From positions 18,797,193-18,861,192 of the forward strand of contig NC_051088.1 of NCBI RefSeq assembly GCF_901709675.1: a stretch of 64,000 bases of DNA. Reading direction: 5' to 3'. Below are positions 1-18,099 of the stretch, one piece after another. The translations under genes and the position numbers were made by a program. The first letter of the stretch is position 1; each line of letters opens with the position of its first letter. The notes under the pieces were generated by a model. That model was not told where the DNA came from. It saw only the letters and a list, made by a program, of their open reading frames with translations, and searched no databases. The DNA comes from Syngnathus acus. Taxonomy: Eukaryota > Chordata > Actinopteri > Syngnathiformes > Syngnathidae.

Positions 1-273
1 ATGGAAGATTTTTCAATCATATCTAACATTTCTTCTGCTTGATCAGGATTGCGAAGCCCAGACTTCCGGGATCCTAAGGCATTCCCAGGCAGGCCGGAAG
101 GCTTACGCTCTCAAAGGTGCCTCCTCCGGGGCCAGGAAACACCTCACCTCCACACCCAGGGACCTAAGCAGCTCATGGACATTTTGGATACCTGCATTCT
201 CTTCCTGCTCGATGGAGATTCAACATTGCTTTTTTCTTATCCATGGCATCTTCAACAGCACAAGTGGGATTAA
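1..273. other. GC-richer exon-like block, unassigned
   Basis: Bases about 40-190 are clearly richer in G+C than the AT-rich DNA after them. On the plus strand an AG follows a pyrimidine-containing stretch near 47 and one frame stays open to 273. On the minus strand several short open segments have ordinary amino-acid composition, for example one near the edge ending in EEMLDMIEKSS, and splice-like GT and AG sites are present. The frames overlap and compete, so I could not build one convincing exon or recognise a protein. It may be a terminal exon of a gene to the left, or a conserved non-coding element. Confidence 0.25.
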
Positions 274-2086
274 ATCCAACTCCTGTGTCCCTTCCTGTAG
301 GCAAAATGCCAATCTGAAAGGAGATTTGGTGTATTTTAGTTTGGCAAGGTGATGGTTGTATTATATCGCTTTGGTACAGCTGCTGCTTTTGTAAAAATGC
401 TATATACGTAAATTAAGCTTGCTTGAGAGTTGATATCCCCACAGATGTGTGCGCGGCCATGTGGAGACTCTAGAGAGGAGCTGCTTTTGATTATGATAGA
501 AGTCAACTGTGACCACTCCCACAGGGGCACAGCCCTCCATCTCTCAGATCCGCCAGTCTGCAAAATGACCAACATTGCCTTTGCACAGTTATGCCGTGCA
601 CGATGCAGGATTTACTCTCTTCACAAAATTACAGCCTTAAGTCTTGAAGTCTTTTCCACTTTCTGCATATCATTCAGAGGGAAAAGACATCTGTTCGACA
701 CATTTGGGTATTAATTGTAAGTCTTTTCTTTTTTTTCATTTGCCAAAGTTGCCGTGATGGTTAAATTCTGCATTTTACTGTTGTCAGAATTGAATCTAAA
801 TGCTCATTGTGAATCATCCATTGCAATAGCATTATGTCACTTTGTGGTGGTCACACCAACTCTAAATAAGTAAATTAAACCGGTAAGGAGATACACTAGT
901 CGGAACAGTAGAAGGGTGGAATTGGTAAACAATGTGAACCAACGGAGTCATGTTACACACAAACTATAAAATCTGCAGTCAACAAAATATAAATTACAGC
1001 CATATGAGGGTAGGGCAGACTTAATCCACAGAGGAGTATCAATAACAATTGCTTTGGCCAGGTCAGACCTGCAACACTCCCTGGGCAGAAATGAGTCGCC
1101 ACACACATATACACACGCTCAAATAGCATGTCCACCAGAGCAAATCTTATTGATCTGCCCGCTAATTTCCTAATTAGTTTTTATTGGATTTCATAATGGT
1201 CATCAGGACACATCAAAAAGAAACTCAAAACCGGCAAGATTTTCTGCCAGCTCAACATGTTTTTTTTTTAACTGTGAAAATGAAGCCGTGACTTGTAATT
1301 TGACTGTTTTTCTCCCATGTGCAGTAAGTGATGTTTAGCATTGCACATTTTCTGCATGACGCGCTGCGTACTTTTCACACTTCTCCCTCCTTAGTCGCTT
1401 CTCACTTGTTAGATAAAAAGGTGGTGAGGGAAAAAATGCATCTGTATCTGATGATTGCCGTCGTTTGGTGTTTGATTCTAGATTTTCCCTTTTGCAAGTC
1501 GTCCAATTCGTGTCCTGACCAAAAGCTTTACTTGGCCCATGTTTTTAATGTCTTTCTCCCTCCTAGCAGTGTGCATGCACACCACTTGCCAGTTTGGGCA
1601 TTTTAACCTGAAACAGGAAACTGCTTTTCAACTCTCTGAATAATGTAACTGCTCACACATCAAAATTTTGACGGACTGAAAGCACAGGAGTGACCACAAC
1701 CATGTAGGAACTACAGCAGCGGGCTAATGGAAAAGATCAATTGGCCTGTTTTTGTAGCATTATGCAGGAGATGGTGAAAGATATATTGATTACAAAACAG
1801 CAGGTTTTTTTTTTTTTTCAATGTGAGCTTTGATACCGCAAAAAAATTGTTTCCAGAGAATCTATGTTGTGCCACATGATGTGATAAATGAACAAATGAG
1901 AACAGGAAAGACCTGGCAAAGAGTTAGGAAACTGATCTATATAGTACTGGACAGGAAAGCTCTATTCTCCCAAAAGGTTCAATGCGAAAGCTGACAAAAA
2001 GAACAAAAAAACAGATCTTGCCACAGCCAAGAAAAATAAACTGCTTGTACATGTAATTTTTGCCATATTCTGAGAGAAAATATAGT

Positions 2087-2144
2087 TTCAAAATCTAAAT
2101 CGTGTGAATTGTGAATTCAAAATCTAAATCGTGTGAATTGTGAA
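2087..2144. repeat. 29-bp tandem duplication
   Basis: A 29-base unit beginning TTCAAAATCTAAATCG is present twice head to tail (2087-2115 and 2116-2144) with no visible mismatch. It abuts the tetranucleotide array, so the two may share a slippage or breakage history. Confidence 0.85.
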
Positions 2145-2152
2145 TGTAAAGG

Positions 2153-2337
<185 letters not shown>

Positions 2338-3164
2338 GTACGAAGGTGTACGCAGTCGTAGTCAAACATCGCTCATAATTTATCAAACAATATGTAAATT
2401 CTACTCCGAAAACTTTTCCATACAGAACACCAGTTCCACGTTTGAAGCGGAGTAGATTCATGTGGTTGTGGATGAGCATCGCCATTGATTGTGCTGTAAA
2501 GTGTTTAAGATTAAAACCCACGTGAAAAACGTAAGCCCGGTTTAAAGTTTGAGTATCCCAGCTGTGTATCATATCAGCTCCTGTTTTTACCAAGTTTTCT
2601 TGAGGTTACAAGGAAGCAGAAGAAACTTAAATTCCAGTGAAGATGTTGCCTTGATCAACGAGCCCATCGATCCCTGACGGATTCCTACTCAGATATGTCT
2701 TATTTTATTAGTGGCTTCGGCCTTCTGCCACCCCATTTCTCTCTGATCAATACCAGGGCGGGTGGAGCCCATATTTTTCTCACTTTTAGTGCCTTAACAC
2801 TGTTTAACCGAGTCACCTGATAAACGACAGCTCCTCCCCAAACACTGATTTCATATCGATTTCTCTCTCATTCAGCCATCTCTTGCTCCGTCACTCTTCC
2901 ATTGTTTTTATCTCCGGTTACCTCTCTCAGTATCTTGCCCCCAAACTCCAACCCCCATGCACCCATGTTAGGTTAAAGACAGTTGATCTACTGTAGTTCA
3001 ACCGCAGACACACAAGGCCTGAGCTATTCAACATCAATTTGTATCTTTTGCGTTAGTTACATCAAGGGAACCACAAGAATAGTCTTTGTTTTTGGTATTG
3101 GATCATCATGGTTCTCAGACCTTTGGAATTTGGGAAGACAGAAGCTTTGGATGATGAGCCTTTT

Positions 3165-3240
3165 GATATATATATCAAATGATGATATATATATACTATA
3201 TATATATATATTATATATAAAACAACAACAACAATAATAA
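3165..3240. repeat. TA-rich and CAA/TAA simple repeats
   Basis: Interrupted TA dinucleotides run into a short CAA stretch and then TAA units. Low-complexity sequence with no coding signal. Confidence 0.85.
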
Positions 3241-3335
3241 TAGTGCTGTCAAATGTTTCAGTGGCAGTACACTATCAAAAATAGATATTTAAAAAAAAAA
3301 GGGGAAAATATGTGCCACTGAATAGTCAAGAAACA

Positions 3336-3337
3336 AA

Positions 3338-3409
<72 letters not shown>

Positions 3410-3410
3410 A
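3336..3410. repeat. GAAA tetranucleotide array
   Basis: Near-perfect GAAA/AAAG units over about 75 bases. They produce a spurious lysine/glutamate/arginine open frame on the plus strand. Confidence 0.95.
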
Positions 3411-3970
3411 AAAAAAACCACTTGTACCAAACAGTATTTTCCTTATCTTCTCTCACTCCTTCTTCAACTACATTATTTATGCAAAATTAAACCTCCTCCT
3501 TTCCTGCTTAGTCTGGCTCATCCACTCAGTTACCTCTTTATTGATCTCTCATCTAAGGCACTTGTGTAAATCCAGTCTCTTCCTCCTGGCCATTAATGGC
3601 ATTAAATATGCGTCACCTTATCACCAGACACTTTGAAGATGTCTGGATTGGTCGCGCTGCGGAATCGTAATACTGACTTAGTTCTCCTGTTTGCCAACTA
3701 TCACCTGTTTGAAGTATTTCCCTCGAGGACACATTATAATAACAAAATCATTCTTAAAGCTGCAAGCCCTTGCCACCGTTACACAATGTGCAGAAGTGGG
3801 GGAGCACATTGTTTGTGGGTCAAGAACTGAGGGCAACTATACACTTTTGGGTTTTTATTTCAATTTTGTCTTGTATGTATCTTTGACTTTTTTTAATTGA
3901 GTATTTTGAGTTTTCTATGTGTCCTGTTTTTCTTTTTTTGTGATGAAATTCCCTTTCTTCTTTCTTTAAC

Positions 3971-4760
3971 AATGGTAAGTGATTATCTGACATTCAGGCC
4001 ACCCTGACAAGTAACACTGGATAAAGCGCATGAAGAGAAAGTGACCGTGAAGTAGTGAGTGGGAAAGAGCAGATATTTTCTATTACGCCAGTAGAGAAGT
4101 TCTAAGGGTTGCGGGCCGGGAGCAAACATCCCGACCCACTGGTCCCTCTGCTGCAAACAACGGAGGGCTTTGAGCACCAGCTAGCGGTAGTGGCGATTAA
4201 CTGCCAAGACGCTCCACACCAAACACATTAATCATGACCAGGGGAGTGTAAAATTCAATCGGCTCCTTCCATCCATTTCACGCGAAGAAGACTGAAGGCC
4301 GGCCTTGTAGTGCCTGAGAAAGGAAGGATGGGGGGGAAAGGGGGGAGAAAAAAGAAAGAGGAGCGCTCTACACTTCATCAGAAGCCCTACTTCATAACAA
4401 ATGGAGTGTCTCTCCGGCAGAGGAGTGCCATCAGAAACACGCGTTCTCTCTATCCATTTAATTCCGGCAGTGGAGGAAGGGTCAGGGAGGGAGCAGTGGG
4501 TGCGGGTTCTGCTCTCAGCTCGCCGCTTCCCCAGTCACACAGTAAACTACCTTTTAGGAATTGTTTCTCAATAAGAAATGATCAGTCCATTTATCTGCAC
4601 CAGGCGGGCCTGTCTCCTCACACAGACCTCCAATATTTTTCGTTTGACCTGATCAGGGCTATAAACTAGACCGAGACACTTCCAATTTGTCACCCGCGGA
4701 GGCCTGTGTGAGTCCCGGGCTACTGATTGCATTGCTTCCAAATATAAAAAGAATTCCATT
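3971..4760. other. GC-richer non-coding block, candidate conserved element
   Basis: This block is richer in G+C than its surroundings and has complex, non-repetitive sequence, but no frame looks like a protein. In human the 3' end of DHX35 faces the gene desert around MAFB, which is rich in conserved non-coding DNA (established knowledge). The block sits in the matching position, so a cis-regulatory element is a reasonable but untested reading. Confidence 0.3.
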
Positions 4761-5049
4761 GTTTGAGAATATGCATAGAGACTTGGAGAATTTCAGTACA
4801 TTTCCTGCATTATTATTCTGTTTTCCAAAACAGGGTTGAACACTTTGCATGGTCATCAATTGCCTTAGTCATACTCTACAAAATATAGGAGGATGTCCAA
4901 ATCTTTCGTCATACAGAAAAATCAAAGCTTGCAAGGGGCACTTTAACATATTTAATACATTAAAATAAAGCTGTGTGAAAAGTAACACCACATATGACCA
5001 TAATGTAACATTCCATTCTAATCACCTGATATATTTGGCAGGGAAGAGT

Positions 5050-5240
5050 GAAAAAGTGATTGGTGGGCGACCAGAGGGTGTACCCCACTTACCGTCCAAA
5101 GACTGCTGTGATAGGCTTGGGCACGTCCACGACCCTCATGAGGATAAAGCGGTTTCATTCATCTTCCGAACCCCATGGAAACCCACACAGGCACAGGGAG
5201 AACATGCAAACTCCACACAGGAAGGCCACCTCTGAACTGG
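5050..5240. repeat. interspersed-repeat fragment, copy 1 of a family seen three times
   Basis: The portion around 5165-5230 matches sequence at 19640-19790 in the same orientation and 49195-49345 in reverse, sharing the core CCCACACAGGCACAGGGAGA with variants. Many fish genomes carry this sequence as part of LINE- or SINE-type repeats; the exact family is not certain from memory. Confidence 0.7.
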
Positions 5241-5894
5241 GAGTGCCGACACAAACTATAATTGAATGCATATAAAACATACATTTAATACAATGTCTAG
5301 AAACACATTATAATCACAAATAATATGAACAGAATGGTCCATTATTATTGATATTACAATAATCAACTGAGTGCTTCAAAGTACTGAATTCAGTGAATGA
5401 GGAAATACATATTAACCATGCTGGGGTTTTTTTTTTTTTTTTGGTTTTTTAAAATGTACAAACTTTGAACAAGTTGGCTAAGTACAGCACACACATGACT
5501 AGTTTTTCCATCAAGTTTAAAACAGGTTAAACATTCTTTAAAGTGGACGGAAGCATGTCAGTATGTTTTGTAGGGAAAAAGTGAAATGTGACAGGCAACA
5601 TTAAACCACTGCTGATACCTCCGGATGTCATTAAATGTTGGCGATTACACAAAACGGATGGGCACCAGAGGTCAACCTAAGAAAAACACAAACGTAGCTG
5701 TATGTGCCCTTATTTGTTGGTGCTTTGTTTGGCTATGTTAGGTGGATAGTGATCCCGCTGAAATGAAAACTGTCACAATGCTCACAAATGTATCTGTAAA
5801 GAAAGAAACTATGGGACTGCTTAAGAAAATAATCAAGTATGAAAAATGAGTCTTGTGGGGGAAAAAAAACATCAAGGCAGTCTCTCCAATCTGA

Positions 5895-5929
<35 letters not shown>

Positions 5930-5985
5930 TTTTTTTTTTTGGGAAAAAAAAAAAATATATATATATATATTTTTTTTTTTTTTCT
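5895..5985. repeat. AT / poly-T / poly-A low-complexity palindrome
   Basis: An AT dinucleotide run, a T run, GGG, an A run, a second TA run and a long T run follow one another. The arms are self-complementary and could form a hairpin. The open frames here (isoleucine/tyrosine/phenylalanine runs) are artefacts. Confidence 0.85.
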
Positions 5986-5992
5986 TTCCCAA

Positions 5993-6285
5993 ATTCAAGA
6001 CATCGATGTTTTTTACTGGTGCACAAAATGAGCTGTGCATGAACATCACCTTGTTCGAAGAACAAAACCAACACAATGCATGAACTCACAAGAAATTATA
6101 CACTTGCAAATCAGTGTGACTTCTGCTGTTGCCTTTGCGAGACCAGTTCAGATAAGCGTCATCACAAATTTGCACGATAAATCAGGTGTTTTCGGACCTC
6201 CACAGTGGAGGCTCTGCCGAACCCCTGAGACCGACTCTTCGAACTCCTAGGGTTCGATCGAACCCAGGTTAAGAACCACTTACTT
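5993..6285 (-). mobile_element. hAT-like non-autonomous DNA transposon, truncated
   Basis: Read on the minus strand the right end begins with the terminal motif GTGGTTCTTAACCTGGGTTC, followed by a GAACCC/GGGTTC self-complementary stretch and a body that ends in a stretch I recognise from abundant fish interspersed repeats (region of GAACAAGGTGATGTTCATGC). The other end is missing where the element meets the AT/poly-A palindrome, so it looks truncated. No transposase frame remains. The hAT assignment rests on memory of similar fish repeats. Confidence 0.6.
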
Positions 6286-8140
6286 AAATGTTGCAAACGT
6301 AAAATTATCAAATGTTTTGTCTGCCCTCTAGTGGCCATTTCTGGAACGAACCGGAAAATTGGACCGCACCGGTGAATATGGGCGATTAAAAAGATAATAA
6401 TTCCCGTATTGACTGAGCGTGTAAAATTGTTGCATTTGAGTATTCATCCATGGAAGAGGATTTGTGAGTTCCAAAAGTGTTATATACTGGCATTTTGTCA
6501 CCAAACCAGATTATTACCACCGGTATCTAAGTAACCATGTAACGTATTGGTTTTGTGCTTTGGTTAAAATGATGCTTATTAAAAGTCATTAATTTATATT
6601 GAAATTTCTACTTTTTACACATAGTGTACTGGAATAATGTGCAATAGTAACAAGCAAACTAATATTATACATTCCGAAGACTTATTTTATACATTGCAAA
6701 TATTCTGTAATTCATTTTCAATTTACACTGACTACACGATATTATTTCTACATCTAAAATATTCTACACACAAGAAATAAAGTAACCTATTGTAATTTAG
6801 ATGTAGTGGGGCATATTTTGTATTTACGTACTGTACTGTATCGCAAGTACTGTATATATGCAAGTACCGTCTGTCATATGAGGGAGCGAAAATAAAAACA
6901 TTTTTAATAAAACCATGCAATTGTGAGTAATAAATAGCAGCTAAAACAAACGTATGCCGGTGCCTGTATGCTCTGTGTGGATATTTCACGTTTGTGAACT
7001 AACAGTGACACCTAGTGGTTGACCTGCACACGTGAATAAAAGTCCAAGAACAGAACTGAGACTTCATGCATGATGCATTATTCAGGTTTTATTTTAGGAT
7101 GTAAGAGAAGAAACGGCAAGTGACAATAATTTATACCGGTAACAACTTGAATATGCATCAGGCCATTTAACATGCAATGTTTGGTTCACTTAGCTACTGT
7201 ACGTTGTGCTTCTTTGGGCTGAGATTGTTTTTACGGAACTACAGCAGTGGTACAAGTCATGCAAGTCTCTGAATGCCATGAATTAGAGGCAACTCTAGTA
7301 GTATCACAGCAAACTTGTAATAGAGTCGTTTTAGCTGAAAATTGAGGAAAACCTAAAAACATATGCATTTTTTAAGTGTACATGCGCTATTAATTCAAAA
7401 CAGAAGCCAGTTTATTGAAATATAGTACCCCATTTCTAGATGACACAATTAAGGGTTATGGACATTCTGGTGGCTAACCATCAATGAAAGGGTTTTGTAA
7501 ATGCTTAATAGTTCTTTTGAGGCTTTAGGCTACATCTGAGTGCATTTGACTACATTATAATTCGCCATACTGACAAATAGCACTTTGTTTGGTTTTCACA
7601 GTTTTACATGTACGATGCTCATGTGTTTTTGCACGATCCATAGAGGAATGAAATGACAACTAGATTAATGAAAGGAAATTGGCACTCAACGGTGAAAAGG
7701 CTGCACAGTCTGGACTTCAGGTAGGATGTTTACACAAAGGGTTAAGTCTGTCTTCTCACAGTGTCATCATGGGACCATTTTTAGAAATTAAAACTAAACT
7801 GAAGGTCAAGTTACCAGTCACATTCCTAAAGGCACCTAGGTTATGAGAGGGCAAAGGAATTAACAGTGTCAACATGGGAACCATTCACAACATTTCATTT
7901 GTTCCCCATAATTTATCATCCAGTATCCAACTTCTAAAATAAAAGAAAAATACCAAAGCCTAGGACCAAGACTGCAAGGATTCCCGGACCTGAGCCTTCT
8001 CTGACTATGTACAAAGTATGACCTCATCTCACATTCATTAGTGTGCGCACGGATCTAATACAAAGGAGATAACTATCAAAAAGCGAGAGCTATCAAGCAT
8101 GGTCACAGTTGTGCGCGTAGACATGATCAATAAATACAGT
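6286..8140. other. intergenic AT-rich DNA and probable DHX35 3' UTR
   Basis: No protein-coding signal on either strand. The part next to 8174 is probably DHX35 3' untranslated sequence on the minus strand. Possible AATAAA signals in minus orientation occur at 8149-8154 (too close to the stop to be the only site) and 7088-7093. Confidence 0.5.
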
Positions 8141-8174
8141 GTTACATCTTTATTTACATGGAAGATGAGCAACT

Positions 8175-14402
<6,228 letters not shown>

Positions 14403-14405
<3 letters not shown>

Positions 14406-14445
14406 CTTGGATTTGACGTCACAAAGTGTTGGTGGTTGACGTCAG
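14403..14445 (-). promoter_or_regulatory. dhx35: DHX35 start-proximal promoter with two CRE palindromes and a YY1-like site
   Basis: Two full TGACGTCA palindromes (14414-14421 and 14437-14444) lie just upstream of the DHX35 ATG, 23 bases apart start to start. The ATG itself is inside a minus-strand AAGATGGCGGG motif resembling a YY1 site over a translation start. The full CRE is the classic CREB/ATF target (established knowledge). That this is the active promoter is inferred from position. Confidence 0.55.
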
Positions 14446-16256
14446 CGCTGCCAAAATTTGCACTGCCTGGAGGATTTGCGTTACAATTGATGAAGATTCA
14501 TTCATAAATTTTCTAACAATAAATTTCACGGAAATTAATCACATATGTCCCCGTCTTTGTTACTTTTCTTTTTTATTTCTTTTAGCACTGCCATGAAGTA
14601 TAATTGTTGCCGTAAACCGGAATGTTTCTGTTTTTGTTGTTGTGTTATATTATCTCTCGTATTGTAGAGAGGGACATCTTTTTTAAATTCCATTCTTTCC
14701 GCACAGCTTCCAGTCCCCAGTGTTGGGGTTTCAAACCATGGTGTAAACTAGTTTCCAATTCAGATTCGACACGATGCAACACTGCCATCTACAGGGATCT
14801 GTAAGCAATTTCATTTACCAGCCTGAATCTTGCAAACCACGCTTACAAGTTTGGAAAACGTACTTAGTAAACGGTTGATTAATACTATTTGGGAGATAAA
14901 CCTCCACAGCAATGAATGAGTTGGTACATTTCAGAGTTTTTACTTCAAAAGTTGAATCAGCACTTTACTTCGTGTTTCTTACATACTCCGTATGTCTATC
15001 TAATTTTGTCGAACTGCTGTTAAATCTTATATTGCACCTCATAAATTGTGACTTCTCAGTTTTCATTTTCTTAAAAATAGAAGCTCTTTGTTTTCAGTCA
15101 TTTATTTGTTTTAAAAAGGCTAAAAATAAAACAGACCATCTCATTGAAAATGGAGGCCAAATAAAGCCCATGTTTAATGATTCCCAAAAGATTTGATTTG
15201 AAAAACACGATCGTTTCAACACACAATCTGCATATTTAGGCTAACAGTTTCATTACACCTTTGCAGGAACTGAGAACAAATGTTCTCGACTAGAAAATAC
15301 TTAGCAACGTTACATCCTGCAAGACGTAACGCAAGTACAGAGATTTGGATTTGACAACAGGTTCATTGAAAAGAATTTACAGAATACTTTAAATTAATAT
15401 CAAAACAAGAGGTAAGACTGATCTGGAAGCTACGTTAAATTATTTCTACCCTCTTTTCTATTTATTAATAACCGACAATGCGATACACAGTTTGTCTTAG
15501 TGTGCTCAGGCCAAGTTTAGCTTACATTTGAAAACAGTTTCCTCCTTGCTTGATGGACAGATCATGATTCAAATACTGTATCGTGATGACAGGTTTGGAT
15601 CTAGGCTGGTAAAATGAATTACAGCAATATTAAAATGCATCCACTCTTAAAAACCAAACACACTTGGAACAAATGATAAACGTCACCGTGCTGCAGTCCA
15701 ACTGAGAATGTTGCTCCAAATAGACAGGACAAGTGATGAAAAACAAATACAAATTAGCAATCAAATTGCAAAGGCAGTAATATTGGGTGTCAGTATGGTT
15801 CCAGGATGAGTGTCATGAAAATGAGCTTTGTTACCTGCATCTTAAAACTTGAGGGACCAGCACTGGAGTCGTACGGGTACAATGAAATGAATATTCTAAC
15901 AAATGGCAATACAAATGTTTTTCCAGCAGATAGGTCAGGCATGATAGCATCCACACTCCATTTTCTATCAAGACTTTGATTCATCAGAAATAGAACCAGA
16001 GCCACTATTCTTTTTTTTGCATGTTTTGTCAGACATGGTGACGACACGAGAGTAAGAATGAATGTTTGTCACTCGTTAAAAGCAGCCCGGCATCAAGAGA
16101 AACGGATTTTTATCATGTTGATCTTCAACCAACTATTTCCATTATGCAGCGCACACTGAGGAGTCGTACTGTTGGCGGGTACGCCGGCACCCTTTCAGCC
16201 ATAGAGTCCCTGCTTGTCCACATTATTGTTCGCATCAAGTGTTGAGTGGAATCCTT
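14446..16256. other. intergenic and RAB5IF 3' UTR
   Basis: There is no coding signal. The half next to 16256 is probably RAB5IF 3' untranslated sequence on the minus strand; a minus-oriented AATAAA at 15461-15466 would give a 3' UTR of about 0.8 kb. The rest is AT-rich unique DNA upstream of DHX35. Confidence 0.5.
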
Positions 16257-17857
16257 TCAGTCAAAGTGTAGGGCTGTGTAAAAGATTATCCAAACCACCT
16301 GAGAAGGACAAACAATGGGAGACATTAAGAGCAGAGTCCATCAACGGCAAGCTTAACACAAGAACCACTGTCATTGCTCCATAACACCAAGTCTATCCAC
16401 ACCATCATGAAATATTCTCCCACCAGAAAAAGAGCAAAAGATGTCATGAAGCCTTCTTTGGTGAGCTCCCACGTTCCACCGTACTCTTCCTCGTCAATTT
16501 GCTGAAAGCTGCTGAAGTAGACATAGAGGACGCCAGCGTTGATGATGCAGAATCTAACGAGGCAAAAGCGTGACGAGAAAATGAGTTGATCACATCAAAC
16601 TGATAAAAGGAAATTCCAGATTGAAGAATGCTTACATGGCAATTCCAAGGAATCCTTTAAGCGGGGCGACACCCCAGATGACACCAAGGATCACTGCAAT
16701 GATTTGCCGGAGCCAGTAAATCACATCTAAAAACTCATCCTGCAAAGGTATATTAAAAAAATAAAAATGAATTAACCGTAATGGTGCGTTTTCAATTAAA
16801 TCCCCACAGCACATCACAAGTTTTTTTTTTTCTTGCTGAATCAGTTAAGTAACATGTTTTGTTCCTTGAAATTGTGGTAGTTCTCTAATAATACTCATGC
16901 ATCAAATTCACGTATTGCATGATGAGAAATGCTGCAGGTCAGCTGATCATAGAGGTACCATTGTCTACCTCAGCTCAGAAGGAAACCAACTTTAGAAAAA
17001 AAAGATGTATATAATCTTGTGCAATTCACACCAGCACTCCCAATTTTGCTGTATACCTGTTGAACAATGACAATAAATGCACTCTACTCTACTCTACTCT
17101 ACTCTACATTTTGGAAAACACCTTATAAAATGTTTTAATTCTTATCCTTCAACACAGCATGACACAGGGCCATTTTTTGGGGTGCCTTATTTGTTTTTCC
17201 TGTTTAACTTTCTATGAGTAAAACTGAATTTTTTGGGGTGCCTTATTTGTTTTTCCTGTTTCACTTTCTATGAGTAAAACTGAATGGAGTTACATTGTAT
17301 CGACACAATCGTATACTTAGACTTAACTTTATTCCTCCCTTGTGATTGCGCCCTCAGGAAATAACGGTCGGTTCCAGTAGCTCACACAGAAATAGTTTTT
17401 ACTTTGTATTTTCATTACAATGTTTACGGCTTCACTTACAGTTGCTGATTAGTGGACCCTTTCTTTCGTTTTGTCATTGAGTAAAAAAGCTGATAAAGAT
17501 GTAAAAAAATAAGAACATCTGAAGCGATTCCTTTGGGAATACAAAACCAAGTCTGCATTTGGCAAATGAAAACATGTTACTAAAAATGTGATCCTAGCTT
17601 GATTGAAGTATACGTATTACGAATCGTTTTAACATAGCTGCAACACAATGTTATCCACCCCTGATGCAATGGACAATAAAGCAGGTGTTTTGGGCAAAAC
17701 AAAATCCGACCACACGAGTAGTTACAGTTGAAAAGCGCTGCTGACTGACCTTCCCCTCCCAAATGGCATTACTGTTGAACGCTTTGCTCCATGTGGACTG
17801 TTTGACACCCCCATTCAGCAAATGATTTTCTTCTTTCCGCTTTGAGCTGCTCGTCAT
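16257..17857 (-). CDS. rab5if: RAB5IF / RCAF1 (C20orf24) small membrane protein (4 exons)
   Basis: Orthologue of human RAB5IF, also called respirasome complex assembly factor 1, linked to respiratory supercomplex assembly and to ER membrane-protein insertion complexes. Exons: 17750-17857, 16636-16739, 16424-16553, 16257-16298; 384 nt, 127 aa. The N-terminus starts MTSSSKRKEENHLLNGG and is hydrophilic. It is followed by the conserved WSKAF segment and hydrophobic stretches around VIYWLRQIIAVILGVIWGV, GVLYVYF and FALFLVVWIIFYTALHFD, the last forming the C-terminus. Splice sites are GT-AG and all phases agree. The assignment rests on recognition of the whole short sequence. Confidence 0.9.
17173..17284. 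repeat. 56-bp tandem duplication in a RAB5IF intron
   Basis: A 56-base unit beginning TTTTTTGGGGTGCC occurs twice head to tail (17173-17228, 17229-17284) with one visible difference (TTTAACT versus TTTCACT). It lies in the first intron of RAB5IF, with a CTCTA pentanucleotide run just before it at about 17084-17106. Confidence 0.9.
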
Positions 17858-18031
17858 TCTTTACTGATTCTTTACGCCACACGCGTAGAAAAACAAATCT
17901 TACAAACTAAAGGATCTTTCTAGTAGATTTAAGTATCTGGCGCCGAGTAAATGGAAGCAAGTCAGTAAGCTATTAAGTTAAGACAGTACGCTGAGCTGAC
18001 AGATTTCGGACGCTAGCCTTTTAAGGCTGAC

Positions 18032-18092
18032 TGAGCATGCGCAATGTACTTTGACCCCAGCCAGAGTTGGCCAATCAGCTAGTGTGACGTCC
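18032..18092 (-). promoter_or_regulatory. rab5if: RAB5IF upstream promoter candidates: NRF-1-like site, CCAAT, CRE-like
   Basis: About 175-235 bases upstream of the RAB5IF ATG are an NRF-1-like element (TGAGCATGCGCA, 18032-18043), a CCAAT box (18071-18075) and a TGACGTCC CRE-like site (18085-18092). NRF-1 controls many nuclear genes for mitochondrial proteins, which would suit a respirasome assembly factor. The promoter role is inferred. Confidence 0.45.
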
Positions 18093-18099
18093 GGACGTT

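Noticed and set aside
5733-6089. Overlapping frames with lysine, isoleucine-tyrosine and phenylalanine runs
   Set aside because: They come from AT and homopolymer runs and a truncated transposon, on both strands.
6246-6275. tRNA T-loop-like GGGTTCGATCGAACCC
   Set aside because: It is a simple palindrome in a transposon end; no acceptor stem, anticodon arm or D arm surrounds it.
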